DNA of 64,000 nucleotides from a virus, in the IMG/VR virus record IMGVR_UViG_3300033273_000833, positions 124,001 to 188,000 of that record, one strand, 5' to 3'. Below, piece by piece: positions 22,106 to 28,364 of the stretch. How positions within the stretch are numbered: the first letter of the stretch is position 1; the number at the start of each line of letters is the position of its first letter. The notes beneath the pieces were generated by a model, which searched no databases, was not told the origin of the DNA, and worked only from the letters and a program-made list of their open reading frames with translations. The translations under genes and the position numbers were made by a program.

Positions 22106-22846
22106 ATGATTAAAACGACACTACTCACTTCAGGTAACCAAAAAATTGTCAAGGGCGAAAAACTTGGTTACATCACAAAAGGAATTCACTTAGCTCCAGC
22201 CAACCTTGCGGGCTACGAAGTTTGCCAATGGCGTTCTAAAGGTTGCACAATGGCTTGTTTAAACACAGCAGGTCGTGGTCAAATGAATTCCGTTCAAGCT
22301 TCACGCATTGCCAAGACAAAGTTATTCTTTGAACAGAAAAAAGATTTCATGATTAAGCTTTGCAAAGAAATCGCTTCAACAATCAAATCTGCAAACAAGA
22401 AAGAAATGAAAGCGGTTTTCCGTCTCAATCTCACAAGTGACATCGCATGGGAAGATGTTTACATGAAAGATCCAAACTATAACATTTTTGAATACTTTTG
22501 TGCAGAACAATTCTACGACTACACAAAGTCATTCAAGAGAATGTGTGCTTATCTTGGCAAGCCATTCACTAAAGATGAACAAAAATTTCCATCTAATTAT
22601 CACTTAACCTTTTCTCGCTCAGAGCATAACGATAAGAAGTGCGAAATGGTGCTTGCTATGGGTGGGAATGTTGCCGTTGTGTTTCGCAATCAACTTCCTA
22701 AGACTTGGAAGGGTTATGAAGTTGTCAATGGTGATGATACCGACTTGCGTTTCTTAGACAAGAAAGGAGTGGTCGTTGGGCTTATCGAAAAAGGTATGGC
22801 AAAGAAAGATGAGACAGGCTTCGTACAGGAAGGAGTGGACTCATGA
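22106..22846 (+). CDS. GP88-type phage protein, 246 aa
   Basis: The N-terminus reads like the gene product 88 family of actinophages: GEKLGYITKGIHLAPAN, then a Cys cluster in VCQWRSKGCTMACLNTAGRG, then FRLNLTSDIAWED and a YDYTKS motif near residue 140. The three Cys could hold a metal. The molecular function is unknown to me. ATG 22106 replaces an upstream ATG (22070) in the promoter. Confidence 0.75.
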   Translation: MIKTTLLTSGNQKIVKGEKLGYITKGIHLAPANLAGYEVCQWRSKGCTMACLNTAGRGQMNSVQASRIAKTKLFFEQKKDFMIKLCKEIASTIKSANKKEMKAVFRLNLTSDIAWEDVYMKDPNYNIFEYFCAEQFYDYTKSFKRMCAYLGKPFTKDEQKFPSNYHLTFSRSEHNDKKCEMVLAMGGNVAVVFRNQLPKTWKGYEVVNGDDTDLRFLDKKGVVVGLIEKGMAKKDETGFVQEGVDS

Positions 22847-23010
22847 GCGATACTTATTACGACTCAGCCGAATCCGTTATGATATCACAAGAGCGGGCAT
22901 TTCAAGAGCTTACAAACCACGGTTGCCAAGAATTCGAAGAGTTCCTGGCGGACATGGGCGACAAGGAAGAATACTCAGCTCAGGCAGTGCTTGAATGGCT
23001 AGGATATTAA
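22843..23010 (+). CDS. Small acidic protein, 55 aa
   Basis: ATG overlaps the upstream TGA and is preceded by GGAAGGAG (22828-22835), a strong ribosome site. The product is acidic and helical with higher GC than flanking DNA. A frame at 22776-22994 in another register is a shadow. Confidence 0.65.
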   Translation: MSDTYYDSAESVMISQERAFQELTNHGCQEFEEFLADMGDKEEYSAQAVLEWLGY

Positions 23011-23047
23011 ACACTTTAAAACAATTAAAAATTTTATACAATCATAT

Positions 23048-23212
23048 GTGGACTACGAAGAATATATTTTTTGCCTTTACCTTTTTAATGAATGCGCGCA
23101 GGACCTGGACGGATTCCTGGAAGCCTTTGACGTTATCGACATGGCCTTTCCGCGAACTTGCAGAGTTTTAGCGGACCAGGGATTCTTTCATAAAGACTTG
23201 TGCTTCAATTAA
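23048..23212 (+). CDS. Small acidic protein, 54 aa (GTG start)
   Basis: The open frame from GTG 23048 encodes an acidic protein with four Cys and many aromatic residues; its GC content stands well above the AT-rich flanks, which supports coding. The GTG is 7 nt after a weak TACAAT. Acidic length and composition resemble its neighbour 22843. Confidence 0.5.
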   Translation: MDYEEYIFCLYLFNECAQDLDGFLEAFDVIDMAFPRTCRVLADQGFFHKDLCFN

Positions 23213-23317
23213 TTGCAAGAAAACCCTATCCATTTTTGCAAGACGTTGAACCATAGGCATTTATAAAATCAAAACTATACAGACAAAAATTAAAATCGAA
23301 TTTACTGAAAAAAAAGG

Positions 23318-23345
23318 TTGACTTTACTTAAAAAAATGTCATACT
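23318..23345 (+). promoter_or_regulatory. Sigma70-type promoter with leader and SD (gene 23382)
   Basis: TTGACT 23318-23323, 16-nt spacer, CATACT 23340-23345; leader with AAAGGA 23368-23373. Confidence 0.7.
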
Positions 23346-23381
23346 TATAGGTATAGATTAACTTAACAAAGGAATATTATT

Positions 23382-23789
23382 ATGGGATTAGATCAGTCAG
23401 CATACGCAACTAAAGACAATCAACACGAAGATATAGCTACATGGAGAAAGCATAACAGGCTTCAAGGTTGGATGGAAGACTTATGGGAGCACAAAGGTAG
23501 ACCAAACTTTAACAAAGCAGACGCTACTCCGATGGGCGACTTCAACTGCATACCCGTAGAACTAACTCTCGAAGACATTGATTCACTAGAATATGCAATC
23601 AACAACTTTGAGCTACCCGAAACAGGTGGATTCTTTTTCGGCAATGATTCTTATTTTTGGACAGATGAAGAAGGTAATCCTTATCCCGATAATCATTACT
23701 ACTACAAAGACAATGATCTTTATTTCATCAAGAAGGCTCGTGATCTAATCAACAAAGGTTGGAAAGTATTCTACGACTCTTGGTGGTAA
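23382..23789 (+). CDS. Conserved phage hypothetical protein, 135 aa
   Basis: It opens with MGLDQSAYAT and contains WRKHNRLQGWMEDLW and a GGFFFG motif, a combination typical of the 'MGLDxxAY' proteins found in many phages and bacteria. No activity is known to me. It has a conventional leader and ribosome site. Confidence 0.7.
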   Translation: MGLDQSAYATKDNQHEDIATWRKHNRLQGWMEDLWEHKGRPNFNKADATPMGDFNCIPVELTLEDIDSLEYAINNFELPETGGFFFGNDSYFWTDEEGNPYPDNHYYYKDNDLYFIKKARDLINKGWKVFYDSWW

Positions 23790-23797
23790 AAAAACTC

Positions 23798-23826
23798 TTG
23801 ACATAACAACTTTAATTTTATAGAAT
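23798..23826 (+). promoter_or_regulatory. Sigma70-type leaderless promoter (gene 23834)
   Basis: TTGACA 23798-23803, 17-nt spacer, TAGAAT 23821-23826; 7 nt to ATG 23834. Confidence 0.8.
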
Positions 23827-23833
23827 TTATATT

Positions 23834-24208
23834 ATGATTAAAGCACTAAAATCATTCGATGACTTAAAATTCGGTCCTCATCCTCACGCAAAAGACATGG
23901 GAGTTGTAGCAAGTCTAACTCTTGACAATGGCTACGCTTTTAGCGTTGTCGCCAATACTGAAGGCGGTAATCTGTTTTACGGCAATCATCCCGATAACTA
24001 TGAGGTTGCAGTATTTAATCCAGCAGGTCAATTCGTTCCTCTCTCTGTTTCGGACGATGTAATTGGTTGGCAACCTCCACATCAAATCACTTCATTAATG
24101 CATCAATTTGAGATTGACGGATTTCTTCATGAAAAATTACTCGTTGATCTTCGATCAGAATTCAATGAAAAAGTACTAGCGGAGCAAGAAGCAAGATTTA
24201 ACGCTTGA
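23834..24208 (+). CDS. Hypothetical protein, 124 aa
   Basis: Mixed alpha/beta protein with the segment YAFSVVANTEGGNLFYGN and a helical C-terminus. Single-gene transcript; its TGA 24206-24208 is inside the next -35 element. Confidence 0.7.
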   Translation: MIKALKSFDDLKFGPHPHAKDMGVVASLTLDNGYAFSVVANTEGGNLFYGNHPDNYEVAVFNPAGQFVPLSVSDDVIGWQPPHQITSLMHQFEIDGFLHEKLLVDLRSEFNEKVLAEQEARFNA

Positions 24209-24233
24209 CTTTTAATCAATCTTATACTATACT
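24205..24233 (+). promoter_or_regulatory. Sigma70-type promoter with 5' leader (gene 24263)
   Basis: TTGACT 24205-24210, 17-nt spacer, TATACT 24228-24233. The start codon is 29 nt further on and no Shine-Dalgarno is visible in the A-rich leader. Confidence 0.7.
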
Positions 24234-24262
24234 TATATCATAACAATCAGATAAACTAAACT

Positions 24263-24499
24263 ATGACAAAAAAACAAAAACAAGCACTAAGTAAGGTTAA
24301 AACCTATACTCCTCATAATGTCAACAATCGTGACGAAAAGATTTGGTTCACATATGTTAACAAGAACAGAGTTCCCGTCTCTGCTTACTACGATACAACT
24401 AACGGATCATTCGTATCAGTTGTCAAGGGTTCTCAGTACAATGGCATCGCATTCCGTAAGGGCGTCGCCAAGAGAGTAATCTCAAAGATTCTTGGGTAA
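24263..24499 (+). CDS. Hypothetical basic protein, 78 aa
   Basis: Lys-rich N-terminus and a beta-rich centre (IWFTYVNKNRVPVSAYYDT). Its TAA overlaps the ATG of the miniprotein at 24499. Confidence 0.65.
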   Translation: MTKKQKQALSKVKTYTPHNVNNRDEKIWFTYVNKNRVPVSAYYDTTNGSFVSVVKGSQYNGIAFRKGVAKRVISKILG

Positions 24500-24576
24500 T
24501 GGAACTACTATTTTTCACTCCGTGGATATTCGTATTTTATATGATGTTCTCGGATTTGTTAAGTGAGGATTCATAG
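24499..24576 (+). CDS. Membrane miniprotein, 25 aa
   Basis: MELLFFTPWIFVFYMMF is a hydrophobic helix followed by an acidic tail. It starts in a TAATG overlap and precedes a strong terminator. Confidence 0.4.
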   Translation: MELLFFTPWIFVFYMMFSDLLSEDS

Positions 24577-24603
24577 TCGTTTATATCTTAGGTCAACTAC
24601 AAG

Positions 24604-24634
24604 CCCGCTAGCCTAAAAACTAGCGGGTTTTTTT
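24604..24634 (+). terminator. Intrinsic terminator ending the plus-strand block
   Basis: CCCGCTAG (24604-24611) pairs with CTAGCGGG (24620-24627), followed by seven T. Confidence 0.9.
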
Positions 24635-24745
24635 GTAAATAGGCAAATAGGCCAAATATAGATAAATAGGAGAGAATTTCGAGCGGTTTTCGAACTAACC
24701 AATTCAACTAAAAAGTTGTAAAATTCTTTTTTGCCTCCCCAGTTT

Positions 24746-24774
24746 CGCAATTATATGATAATCAACGACTTACT
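24746..24774 (+). repeat. Dispersed intergenic repeat, copy E
   Basis: CGCAATTATATGA, then TAATCAACGACTTACT. It contains the stop codon (24770-24772) of the minus-strand gene 24770-24925. Confidence 0.75.
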
Positions 24775-24925
24775 GACTAGATAAGATCGGGGCTTTTGTT
24801 TTTTTGCTGAGCTTGCGGGCTATACGCATGGCGTTCGCGTGGCTCGTGGCGTTGTCTACTAGCTTGCCAAAAAGTCTGATATCAAACCAATTGGTAAAGT
24901 TTGGGTTTTTGTCTACATTTATCAT
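24770..24925 (-). CDS. Small basic protein, 51 aa
   Basis: On the minus strand ATG 24925 follows the stop of the upstream gene by 4 nt, with TAA at 24772-24770. The product reads MINVDKNPNFTNWFDIRLFG and continues as a basic helix. It is the last gene of a three-gene minus operon. Confidence 0.6.
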   Translation of the reverse strand: MINVDKNPNFTNWFDIRLFGKLVDNATSHANAMRIARKLSKKTKAPILSSQ

Positions 24926-24929
24926 AGTA

Positions 24930-25115
24930 TTATGCAAAGAATGGATGAAGCCTTACATCCGAAAAGCGGATGCCAACCTTGCGGTTGGTGCGATACGGGC
25001 GAACCATTGCGATTCTTCCGAGATCTTCATGATCTGTTGGTTTGATAAACTCGAAGAGTTTGCCGTCGCGTGAAATGAGCAAATCGCCCTTTTTGAATTG
25101 ATCTCCGTAAGCCAT
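24930..25115 (-). CDS. Hypothetical protein, small SH3-like fold possible, 61 aa
   Basis: The pattern FKKGDLLISRDGKLFEFI followed by further short strands suggests a small beta-barrel like those of KOW/SH3 proteins. Starts 6 nt after the stop of gene 25122-25304. Confidence 0.6.
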   Translation of the reverse strand: MAYGDQFKKGDLLISRDGKLFEFIKPTDHEDLGRIAMVRPYRTNRKVGIRFSDVRLHPFFA

Positions 25116-25121
25116 AATTTT

Positions 25122-25304
25122 TTAGTGTTGAGTTACTACATTGAAACGAGGAGAGTTGAGATTCTCTTCTCTTTTGATTGTTCTAAGGTGTGAAAGACTT
25201 GAGGCAGTCCGAACCCGTGGGTAATCGGTTCCTGTGTCGAAGATCTTAACAGACCAATGCGTTGACCATTTTTTGATTCTAACTTGTATTTTATCGTTTA
25301 ACAT
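25122..25304 (-). CDS. Hypothetical basic protein, 60 aa
   Basis: ATG 25304 is chosen from the leaderless promoter; the longer frame from 25493 is antisense-like sequence through gene 25357-25542. The product is basic with a Trp-rich N-terminus (VRIKKWSTHWSVKIF). Confidence 0.6.
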   Translation of the reverse strand: MLNDKIQVRIKKWSTHWSVKIFDTGTDYPRVRTASSLSHLRTIKREENLNSPRFNVVTQH

Positions 25305-25310
25305 ATTATT

Positions 25311-25339
25311 ACTATAAGAAATTTTTTTTGAAATTGCAA
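25311..25339 (-). promoter_or_regulatory. Sigma70-type leaderless promoter, minus strand (gene 25304)
   Basis: TTGCAA 25339-25334, 17-nt spacer, TATAGT 25316-25311; 6 nt to ATG 25304. Confidence 0.7.
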
Positions 25340-25356
25340 GAAAAAAGTGATTTTTT

Positions 25357-25542
25357 TCACTCCCATTCGGAGTGAAAGCCCCAATCAATGTCGGGCTGTT
25401 CCTCAAAGTCGAGGAGGGCAACCTTATCTTGAAGGTCGCCGATTTCGTTGCGGATCGCAACGCGATCAGCGGAAGTGAGAACGGAGTCCGCAAGGACTTC
25501 GTGGAGGAGAGAGATTTTGTCGAGCATTTCAGTTTTAGTCAT
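25357..25542 (-). CDS. Helical acidic protein, 61 aa
   Basis: An amphipathic helix (MLDKISLLHEVLADSV) followed by a second helix and an acidic tail. It has an upstream promoter with a leader of about 35-40 nt. Confidence 0.65.
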   Translation of the reverse strand: MTKTEMLDKISLLHEVLADSVLTSADRVAIRNEIGDLQDKVALLDFEEQPDIDWGFHSEWE

Positions 25543-25582
25543 ATCTTTTTTTTGGTTAAATTGTTTATCTTAGTATATGTAT

Positions 25583-25611
25583 AACATAGCACAGAAAAGG
25601 GCAAAAGTCAA
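25583..25611 (-). promoter_or_regulatory. Sigma70-type promoter, minus strand, with leader (gene 25542)
   Basis: TTGACT 25611-25606, 17-nt spacer, TATGTT 25588-25583; 40 nt to ATG 25542, no clear Shine-Dalgarno. Confidence 0.65.
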
Positions 25612-25642
25612 GTTTTTTTTGAAAAAAGATTCGATTATTTTT

Positions 25643-25702
25643 TTGCACAATTATATTTTTGCCTAGCCAGATTTGCAATTATCTGACTTTCAACGACTTA
25701 GA
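25643..25702 (+). repeat. Dispersed intergenic repeat, copy F with left arm
   Basis: Core 25674-25702 (TTGCAATTATCTGA, then CTTTCAACGACTTAGA) plus left arm TTGCACAATT at 25643-25652. The core contains the stop codon (25698-25700) of the minus-strand gene. Confidence 0.75.
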
Positions 25703-26006
25703 AGACAAGAGGATCGGGCAATGAATTAGGAGCCGCGAACCAATCGTTTGCGTCAATTACTTCGCCGTTTAGTACAGGCTCGAATTTGAATTGAGAAACA
25801 TTTGCATTGGCTATGCCGTTGACGCGTTCGCGTGTGGTCGGAGTATTCCAGCCCGCAAGTGACCAACGCACAAGCCCGTCGGCGTCACGCTTTACAATTG
25901 CGTTGCCATGTAGCCAAACGGTTTGCCCGTCTGTCTCGGTGTTTCCGACTTTTAAGGATGTGCCAGCATTGAAGGCGTTTCTTATTTGTTCTGTAACTTT
26001 TCTCAT
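25698..26006 (-). CDS. Conserved phage protein, 102 aa
   Basis: Reads like a family seen in several phages: an N-terminal helix (TEQIRNAFNAG), a strand pair around LKVGNTETDGQTVWLHG, then AGWNTPTTRERVNGI. Function unknown. Leaderless promoter on the minus strand fixes the start. Confidence 0.65.
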   Translation of the reverse strand: MRKVTEQIRNAFNAGTSLKVGNTETDGQTVWLHGNAIVKRDADGLVRWSLAGWNTPTTRERVNGIANANVSQFKFEPVLNGEVIDANDWFAAPNSLPDPLVF

Positions 26007-26013
26007 ATCTTTA

Positions 26014-26041
26014 TTATTAATGATTTTGTGTGATTATGCAA
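26014..26041 (-). promoter_or_regulatory. Sigma70-type leaderless promoter, minus strand (gene 26006)
   Basis: TTGCAT 26041-26036, 16-nt spacer, TAATAA 26019-26014; 7 nt to ATG 26006. Confidence 0.55.
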
Positions 26042-26243
26042 GCGGAAAAAAGGAAAAAAAGAGTTTTTGTGCAAGTAAATTTTGTGCCCGCTCTTCGGCT
26101 TCTTCTTCTTGCTGTTCTAGTTTCTCAAGATCAATTTCTGCCTGAATTACTTTTATTTGAGATTGGATGTGTCCAGCGTTTGCATCGAAGACATGATCTT
26201 TGATAAGTTGCTCTAGTTTACTGATTTCTTTTTTTATGTTCAT
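26034..26243 (-). CDS. Coiled-coil protein, 69 aa
   Basis: Glu/Lys/Gln-rich helical protein (LEQQEEEAEERAQNL) ending in a short hydrophobic tail. Its 3' end overlaps the promoter of gene 26006. Confidence 0.65.
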   Translation of the reverse strand: MNIKKEISKLEQLIKDHVFDANAGHIQSQIKVIQAEIDLEKLEQQEEEAEERAQNLLAQKLFFSFFPLA

Positions 26244-26249
26244 GATATA

Positions 26250-26278
26250 ACTATAAGAAAATTTTTATTTAATTGCAA
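26250..26278 (-). promoter_or_regulatory. Sigma70-type leaderless promoter, minus strand (gene 26243)
   Basis: TTGCAA 26278-26273, 17-nt spacer, TATAGT 26255-26250; 6 nt to ATG 26243. Confidence 0.7.
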
Positions 26279-26295
26279 GCTAAAAAGAAAGTTTT

Positions 26296-26487
26296 TTACG
26301 CAACCCACTCGACAAGCTCGAACTTGCGAGGCAAGCCAAACTTTGCGAGATCTTTGTTTAAGTCTTCAATGGATGCGTGGTGCTCGCATTTCATCATTAC
26401 ATTACGCTCGACGACTTCGCCGCTTTTGCGATCAATTATATTTACTTTGGCGATGAAGCCGTTTACTTGTTTATCATTTTTAATCAT
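26296..26487 (-). CDS. Hypothetical protein, 63 aa
   Basis: A small alpha/beta protein: two strands (FIAKVNIIDRKSGEVVERN), then a helix, then a final strand. Single-gene transcript. Confidence 0.65.
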   Translation of the reverse strand: MIKNDKQVNGFIAKVNIIDRKSGEVVERNVMMKCEHHASIEDLNKDLAKFGLPRKFELVEWVA

Positions 26488-26492
26488 ACCTT

Positions 26493-26521
26493 ACTATCGC
26501 ATAAAAAACGCAAAAAGTCAA
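26493..26521 (-). promoter_or_regulatory. Sigma70-type leaderless promoter, minus strand (gene 26487)
   Basis: TTGACT 26521-26516, 17-nt spacer, GATAGT 26498-26493; 5 nt to ATG 26487. Confidence 0.7.
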
Positions 26522-26542
26522 GAAAAACTTTCGACTATTTTT

Positions 26543-26602
26543 TTGCACAATTCTACTTTTGGTAGGCTAGTCTCGCAATTAGCTGACTAGCAGTAACTTA
26601 GG
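26543..26602 (+). repeat. Dispersed intergenic repeat, copy G with left arm
   Basis: Left arm TTGCACAATT 26543-26552 and degenerate core 26574-26602 (CGCAATTAGCTGACTAG, then CAGTAACTTAGG). It overlaps the stop codon (26587-26589) of the minus gene, which explains the divergence. Confidence 0.6.
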
Positions 26603-26862
26603 TAATCGTCTATATCGTCGAAGTTTGCATATGCAAAAGGTGTGCTTCGCTGTCTTGTACCACTATTATAGGCAGATTGTGCATCTTCTAGTATTCCAAG
26701 CTTCTTGAGATAGGATATTGCACCTTTATCGTAGAATGGCACACCATGGTAGCCTAGCGTCCAGGCGAAGTCAATTGCTTTGTCGGGGTCATCATCTAAG
26801 TAGGCATCCTTGGCGATCTTGCCTGATTCTCTCATTTTAGATTCTAATTTTGTATAGCTCAT
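26587..26862 (-). CDS. Hypothetical protein, 91 aa
   Basis: Acidic protein with the segment DFAWTLGYHGVPFYDKG and an Asp-rich C-terminus. Its ATG overlaps the upstream TAA. Confidence 0.65.
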   Translation of the reverse strand: MSYTKLESKMRESGKIAKDAYLDDDPDKAIDFAWTLGYHGVPFYDKGAISYLKKLGILEDAQSAYNSGTRQRSTPFAYANFDDIDDYLSYC

Positions 26863-27098
26863 TACTTAGCCTTTCTTTCTTTGTAGATTACTGCTTGGTA
26901 TGCCTTGCGAGCTTCTTGCACTGCATGGAGAGCGTCGAGGATTGCCATGCCTTGGGTGATGGTCAAGGTTTGGTCGCCTTCGGTGTTGGTTGACTCGGCA
27001 AGGAAGTTGAGGTTACCCTCGGCTTTAGATAGGGCAAGCCCTAGGTCGAGCTTGCTACGAAACTTGTCGATTGTTGTAGTTGTAGTTGTAGTTGTCAT
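26862..27098 (-). CDS. Hypothetical protein with N-terminal poly-Thr run, 78 aa
   Basis: The protein begins with Met followed by eight Thr, encoded by alternating ACA and ACT codons directly after the start, then a helical body (LDALHAVQEARKAYQAVI). The repeat lies where A/C-rich sequences are known to help translation of leaderless mRNA. First gene of a two-gene unit. Confidence 0.65.
   Translation of the reverse strand: MTTTTTTTTIDKFRSKLDLGLALSKAEGNLNFLAESTNTEGDQTLTITQGMAILDALHAVQEARKAYQAVIYKERKAK
27074..27098 (-). repeat. Hexanucleotide microsatellite at the start codon
   Basis: ACAACT units repeat directly after the ATG at 27098 on the minus strand, giving a poly-Thr N-terminus. Slippage in units of six would keep the frame. 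Confidence 0.75.
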
Positions 27099-27107
27099 AT
27101 GTGTTAT

Positions 27108-27136
27108 ATACTAAGGTAGTTGATGTTAAAAGTCAA
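27108..27136 (-). promoter_or_regulatory. Sigma70-type promoter, minus strand, near-leaderless (gene 27098)
   Basis: TTGACT 27136-27131, 17-nt spacer, TAGTAT 27113-27108; 9 nt to ATG 27098. Confidence 0.75.
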
Positions 27137-27327
27137 GCATTTCTTTCTACTGATTTCCATCCAAAAGCTTTTACTTTATCTTGATGGCGGGCTTGTGGCA
27201 ACATTGCCTTGAGTTCAGCAATGCGGGCGAGCTTCCAATCTATCTCGCTTTGATCCATTTTACCTTTCCACATTTGCATTTGTAGTTTGTCTAATCTTAT
27301 TTCTCTTTGTATTTGTTCTTCTGTCAT
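27133..27327 (-). CDS. Helical basic protein, 64 aa
   Basis: A helical protein rich in Gln, Lys and Met at the N-terminus (LQMQMWKGKMDQSEIDWKL). Its 3' end overlaps the -35 element of gene 27098. Confidence 0.65.
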   Translation of the reverse strand: MTEEQIQREIRLDKLQMQMWKGKMDQSEIDWKLARIAELKAMLPQARHQDKVKAFGWKSVERNA

Positions 27328-27333
27328 ATCTAT

Positions 27334-27362
27334 AAACTAGCAATCTTTTCTTGTTTTGTCAA
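27334..27362 (-). promoter_or_regulatory. Sigma70-type leaderless promoter, minus strand (gene 27327)
   Basis: TTGACA 27362-27357, 17-nt spacer, TAGTTT 27339-27334; 6 nt to ATG 27327. Confidence 0.75.
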
Positions 27363-27370
27363 ACTTTATT

Positions 27371-27448
27371 TTACTTTTTTTTAGCTATTACAAACTTAAG
27401 TAAAATCTTTTCTCTTTCAGTTAGTTGTGTTGTATCAATCTTTATCAT
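27371..27448 (-). CDS. Small protein, 25 aa
   Basis: A 25-residue frame (MIKIDTTQLTEREKILLKF and a basic end) starting 6 nt after a good minus-strand promoter. Without that promoter position it would not be noticed. The sequence suggests one amphipathic helix. Confidence 0.5.
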   Translation of the reverse strand: MIKIDTTQLTEREKILLKFVIAKKK

Positions 27449-27454
27449 ATATAC

Positions 27455-27483
27455 AACATAGCAAAGAAATGCTAAAAAGTCAA
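27455..27483 (-). promoter_or_regulatory. Sigma70-type leaderless promoter, minus strand (gene 27448)
   Basis: TTGACT 27483-27478, 17-nt spacer, TATGTT 27460-27455; 6 nt to ATG 27448. Confidence 0.7.
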
Positions 27484-27504
27484 GAAAAACTTTAAACTAT
27501 TTTA

Positions 27505-27566
27505 TTGCACAATTCTACTTTTGCTAGAGCAATCGCACAATTATATGACTATAAGCAACTTACAAC
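27505..27566 (+). repeat. Dispersed intergenic repeat, copy H with left arm
   Basis: Left arm TTGCACAATT 27505-27514 and core 27534-27566 (CACAATTATATGACTA, then TAAGCAACTTACAAC). It lies between divergent promoters at 27483 (minus) and 27603 (plus). Confidence 0.7.
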
Positions 27567-27602
27567 AAAGTGAAAAAAACTTTAATTTTTTTTAAAAAAC
27601 AC

Positions 27603-27631
27603 TTGACTTTTGCAGAAAAATTTCTTATATT
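27603..27631 (+). promoter_or_regulatory. Sigma70-type leaderless promoter (gene 27638)
   Basis: TTGACT 27603-27608, 17-nt spacer, TATATT 27626-27631; 6 nt to ATG 27638. Confidence 0.75.
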
Positions 27632-27637
27632 TAGAGC

Positions 27638-27814
27638 ATGATTAAGATTGAGAAAAACGAAAACATTTCACGCTTTTGGAACATCTTCGCCTTCGGCAAG
27701 TTCGTCAAGGAGATCGAAGGGCGAGCCAAAGCATTCAGCTATGCCAAGGCTCTTGCACAAGAGAATGACCAAAAGTTTTTGGTCGATCACAAAAAAAGAA
27801 TCATTGAGGCTTGA
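27638..27814 (+). CDS. Small basic protein, 58 aa
   Basis: The frame from ATG 27638 reads MIKIEKNENISRFWNIFAFG and continues as a helical basic protein, ending at TGA 27812-27814 inside the next -35 element. The promoter position favours this frame over the overlapping one at 27648. The first residues resemble the peptide at 27371 (MIKIDTTQ). Confidence 0.65.
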   Translation: MIKIEKNENISRFWNIFAFGKFVKEIEGRAKAFSYAKALAQENDQKFLVDHKKRIIEA

Positions 27815-27839
27815 CATTACAACCCAACTATACTAGATT
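27811..27839 (+). promoter_or_regulatory. Sigma70-type leaderless promoter (gene 27847)
   Basis: TTGACA 27811-27816, 17-nt spacer, TAGATT 27834-27839; 7 nt to ATG 27847. Confidence 0.8.
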
Positions 27840-27846
27840 ATATACT

Positions 27847-28134
27847 ATGGATAACATCGAAAGAATTCGCCAAGCAGTAGAAAACGCCGAGCAAGGTTTC
27901 CGCCTCGCTCCTAGATTTGCATCATTGCAAGAAGAACTCCAAGAAGAGATTCAAGCTGAAGAGCTTGTAGTCAATCATGGTTTACTTCAAGCAAGTGATG
28001 ATGACATCAGAGAAGAACACGCTTCTCTTGATTCAGTCGAGTATGATATGGATGATGTCGATTATGACATGGACGAGAACGAGGTTGACATGACTTCTCT
28101 CAGTCCTGCAATGCGTGAGATCTTCGGAGAATGA
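27847..28134 (+). CDS. Hypothetical very acidic protein, 95 aa
   Basis: Start moved from 27811 to ATG 27847 because the former lies in the -35 element. The protein is strongly acidic (runs such as DVDYDMDENEVD) and could be a DNA mimic or assembly factor on charge alone. Overlaps gene 28131 at ATGA. Confidence 0.7.
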   Translation: MDNIERIRQAVENAEQGFRLAPRFASLQEELQEEIQAEELVVNHGLLQASDDDIREEHASLDSVEYDMDDVDYDMDENEVDMTSLSPAMREIFGE

Positions 28135-28364
28135 AACAGCTACCTAAACGAAACAAGCGTGAGTCATCTTTCCGTTGGGTTATGTTCGGGCAAGCAGGTC
28201 AAGTCCTGTTTGCCCTGATCGACCCAAACAATTGGGTACTCAAGCCGAACTCTTATTTTGTCAGCGATTCATTCATTCAAGCGAATCTTGCGAGAGTCAA
28301 GAACATATCGAGACAAGTCGAAGGCAAGACAAAGGTTCTCATGCTACAGGATGGGGTGGCATAG
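28131..28364 (+). CDS. Hypothetical basic protein, 77 aa
   Basis: Basic, Gln/Val-rich alpha/beta protein, with CGGAGA just before its start. Its stop codon lies in the 5' arm region of a G/C-rich hairpin that probably ends the accessory block. Confidence 0.65.
   Translation: MKQLPKRNKRESSFRWVMFGQAGQVLFALIDPNNWVLKPNSYFVSDSFIQANLARVKNISRQVEGKTKVLMLQDGVA

Noticed and set aside
23218-23260. Ninth, inverted copy of the dispersed repeat
   Set aside because: Only a short AAG-CGTTGAA match is seen, too weak to claim.
24804-25073. 89-codon plus-strand frame
   Set aside because: It is antisense to the minus-strand genes 24770-24925 and 24930-25115, which have coupled starts and a promoter.
25305-25493. 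N-terminal extension of gene 25122-25304
   Set aside because: It would run through the promoter and antisense to the coding pattern of 25357-25542; the leaderless promoter marks ATG 25304.
27648-27836. 62-codon plus-strand frame
   Set aside because: The overlapping frame 27638-27814 starts 6 nt after a good -10 element and is therefore preferred.
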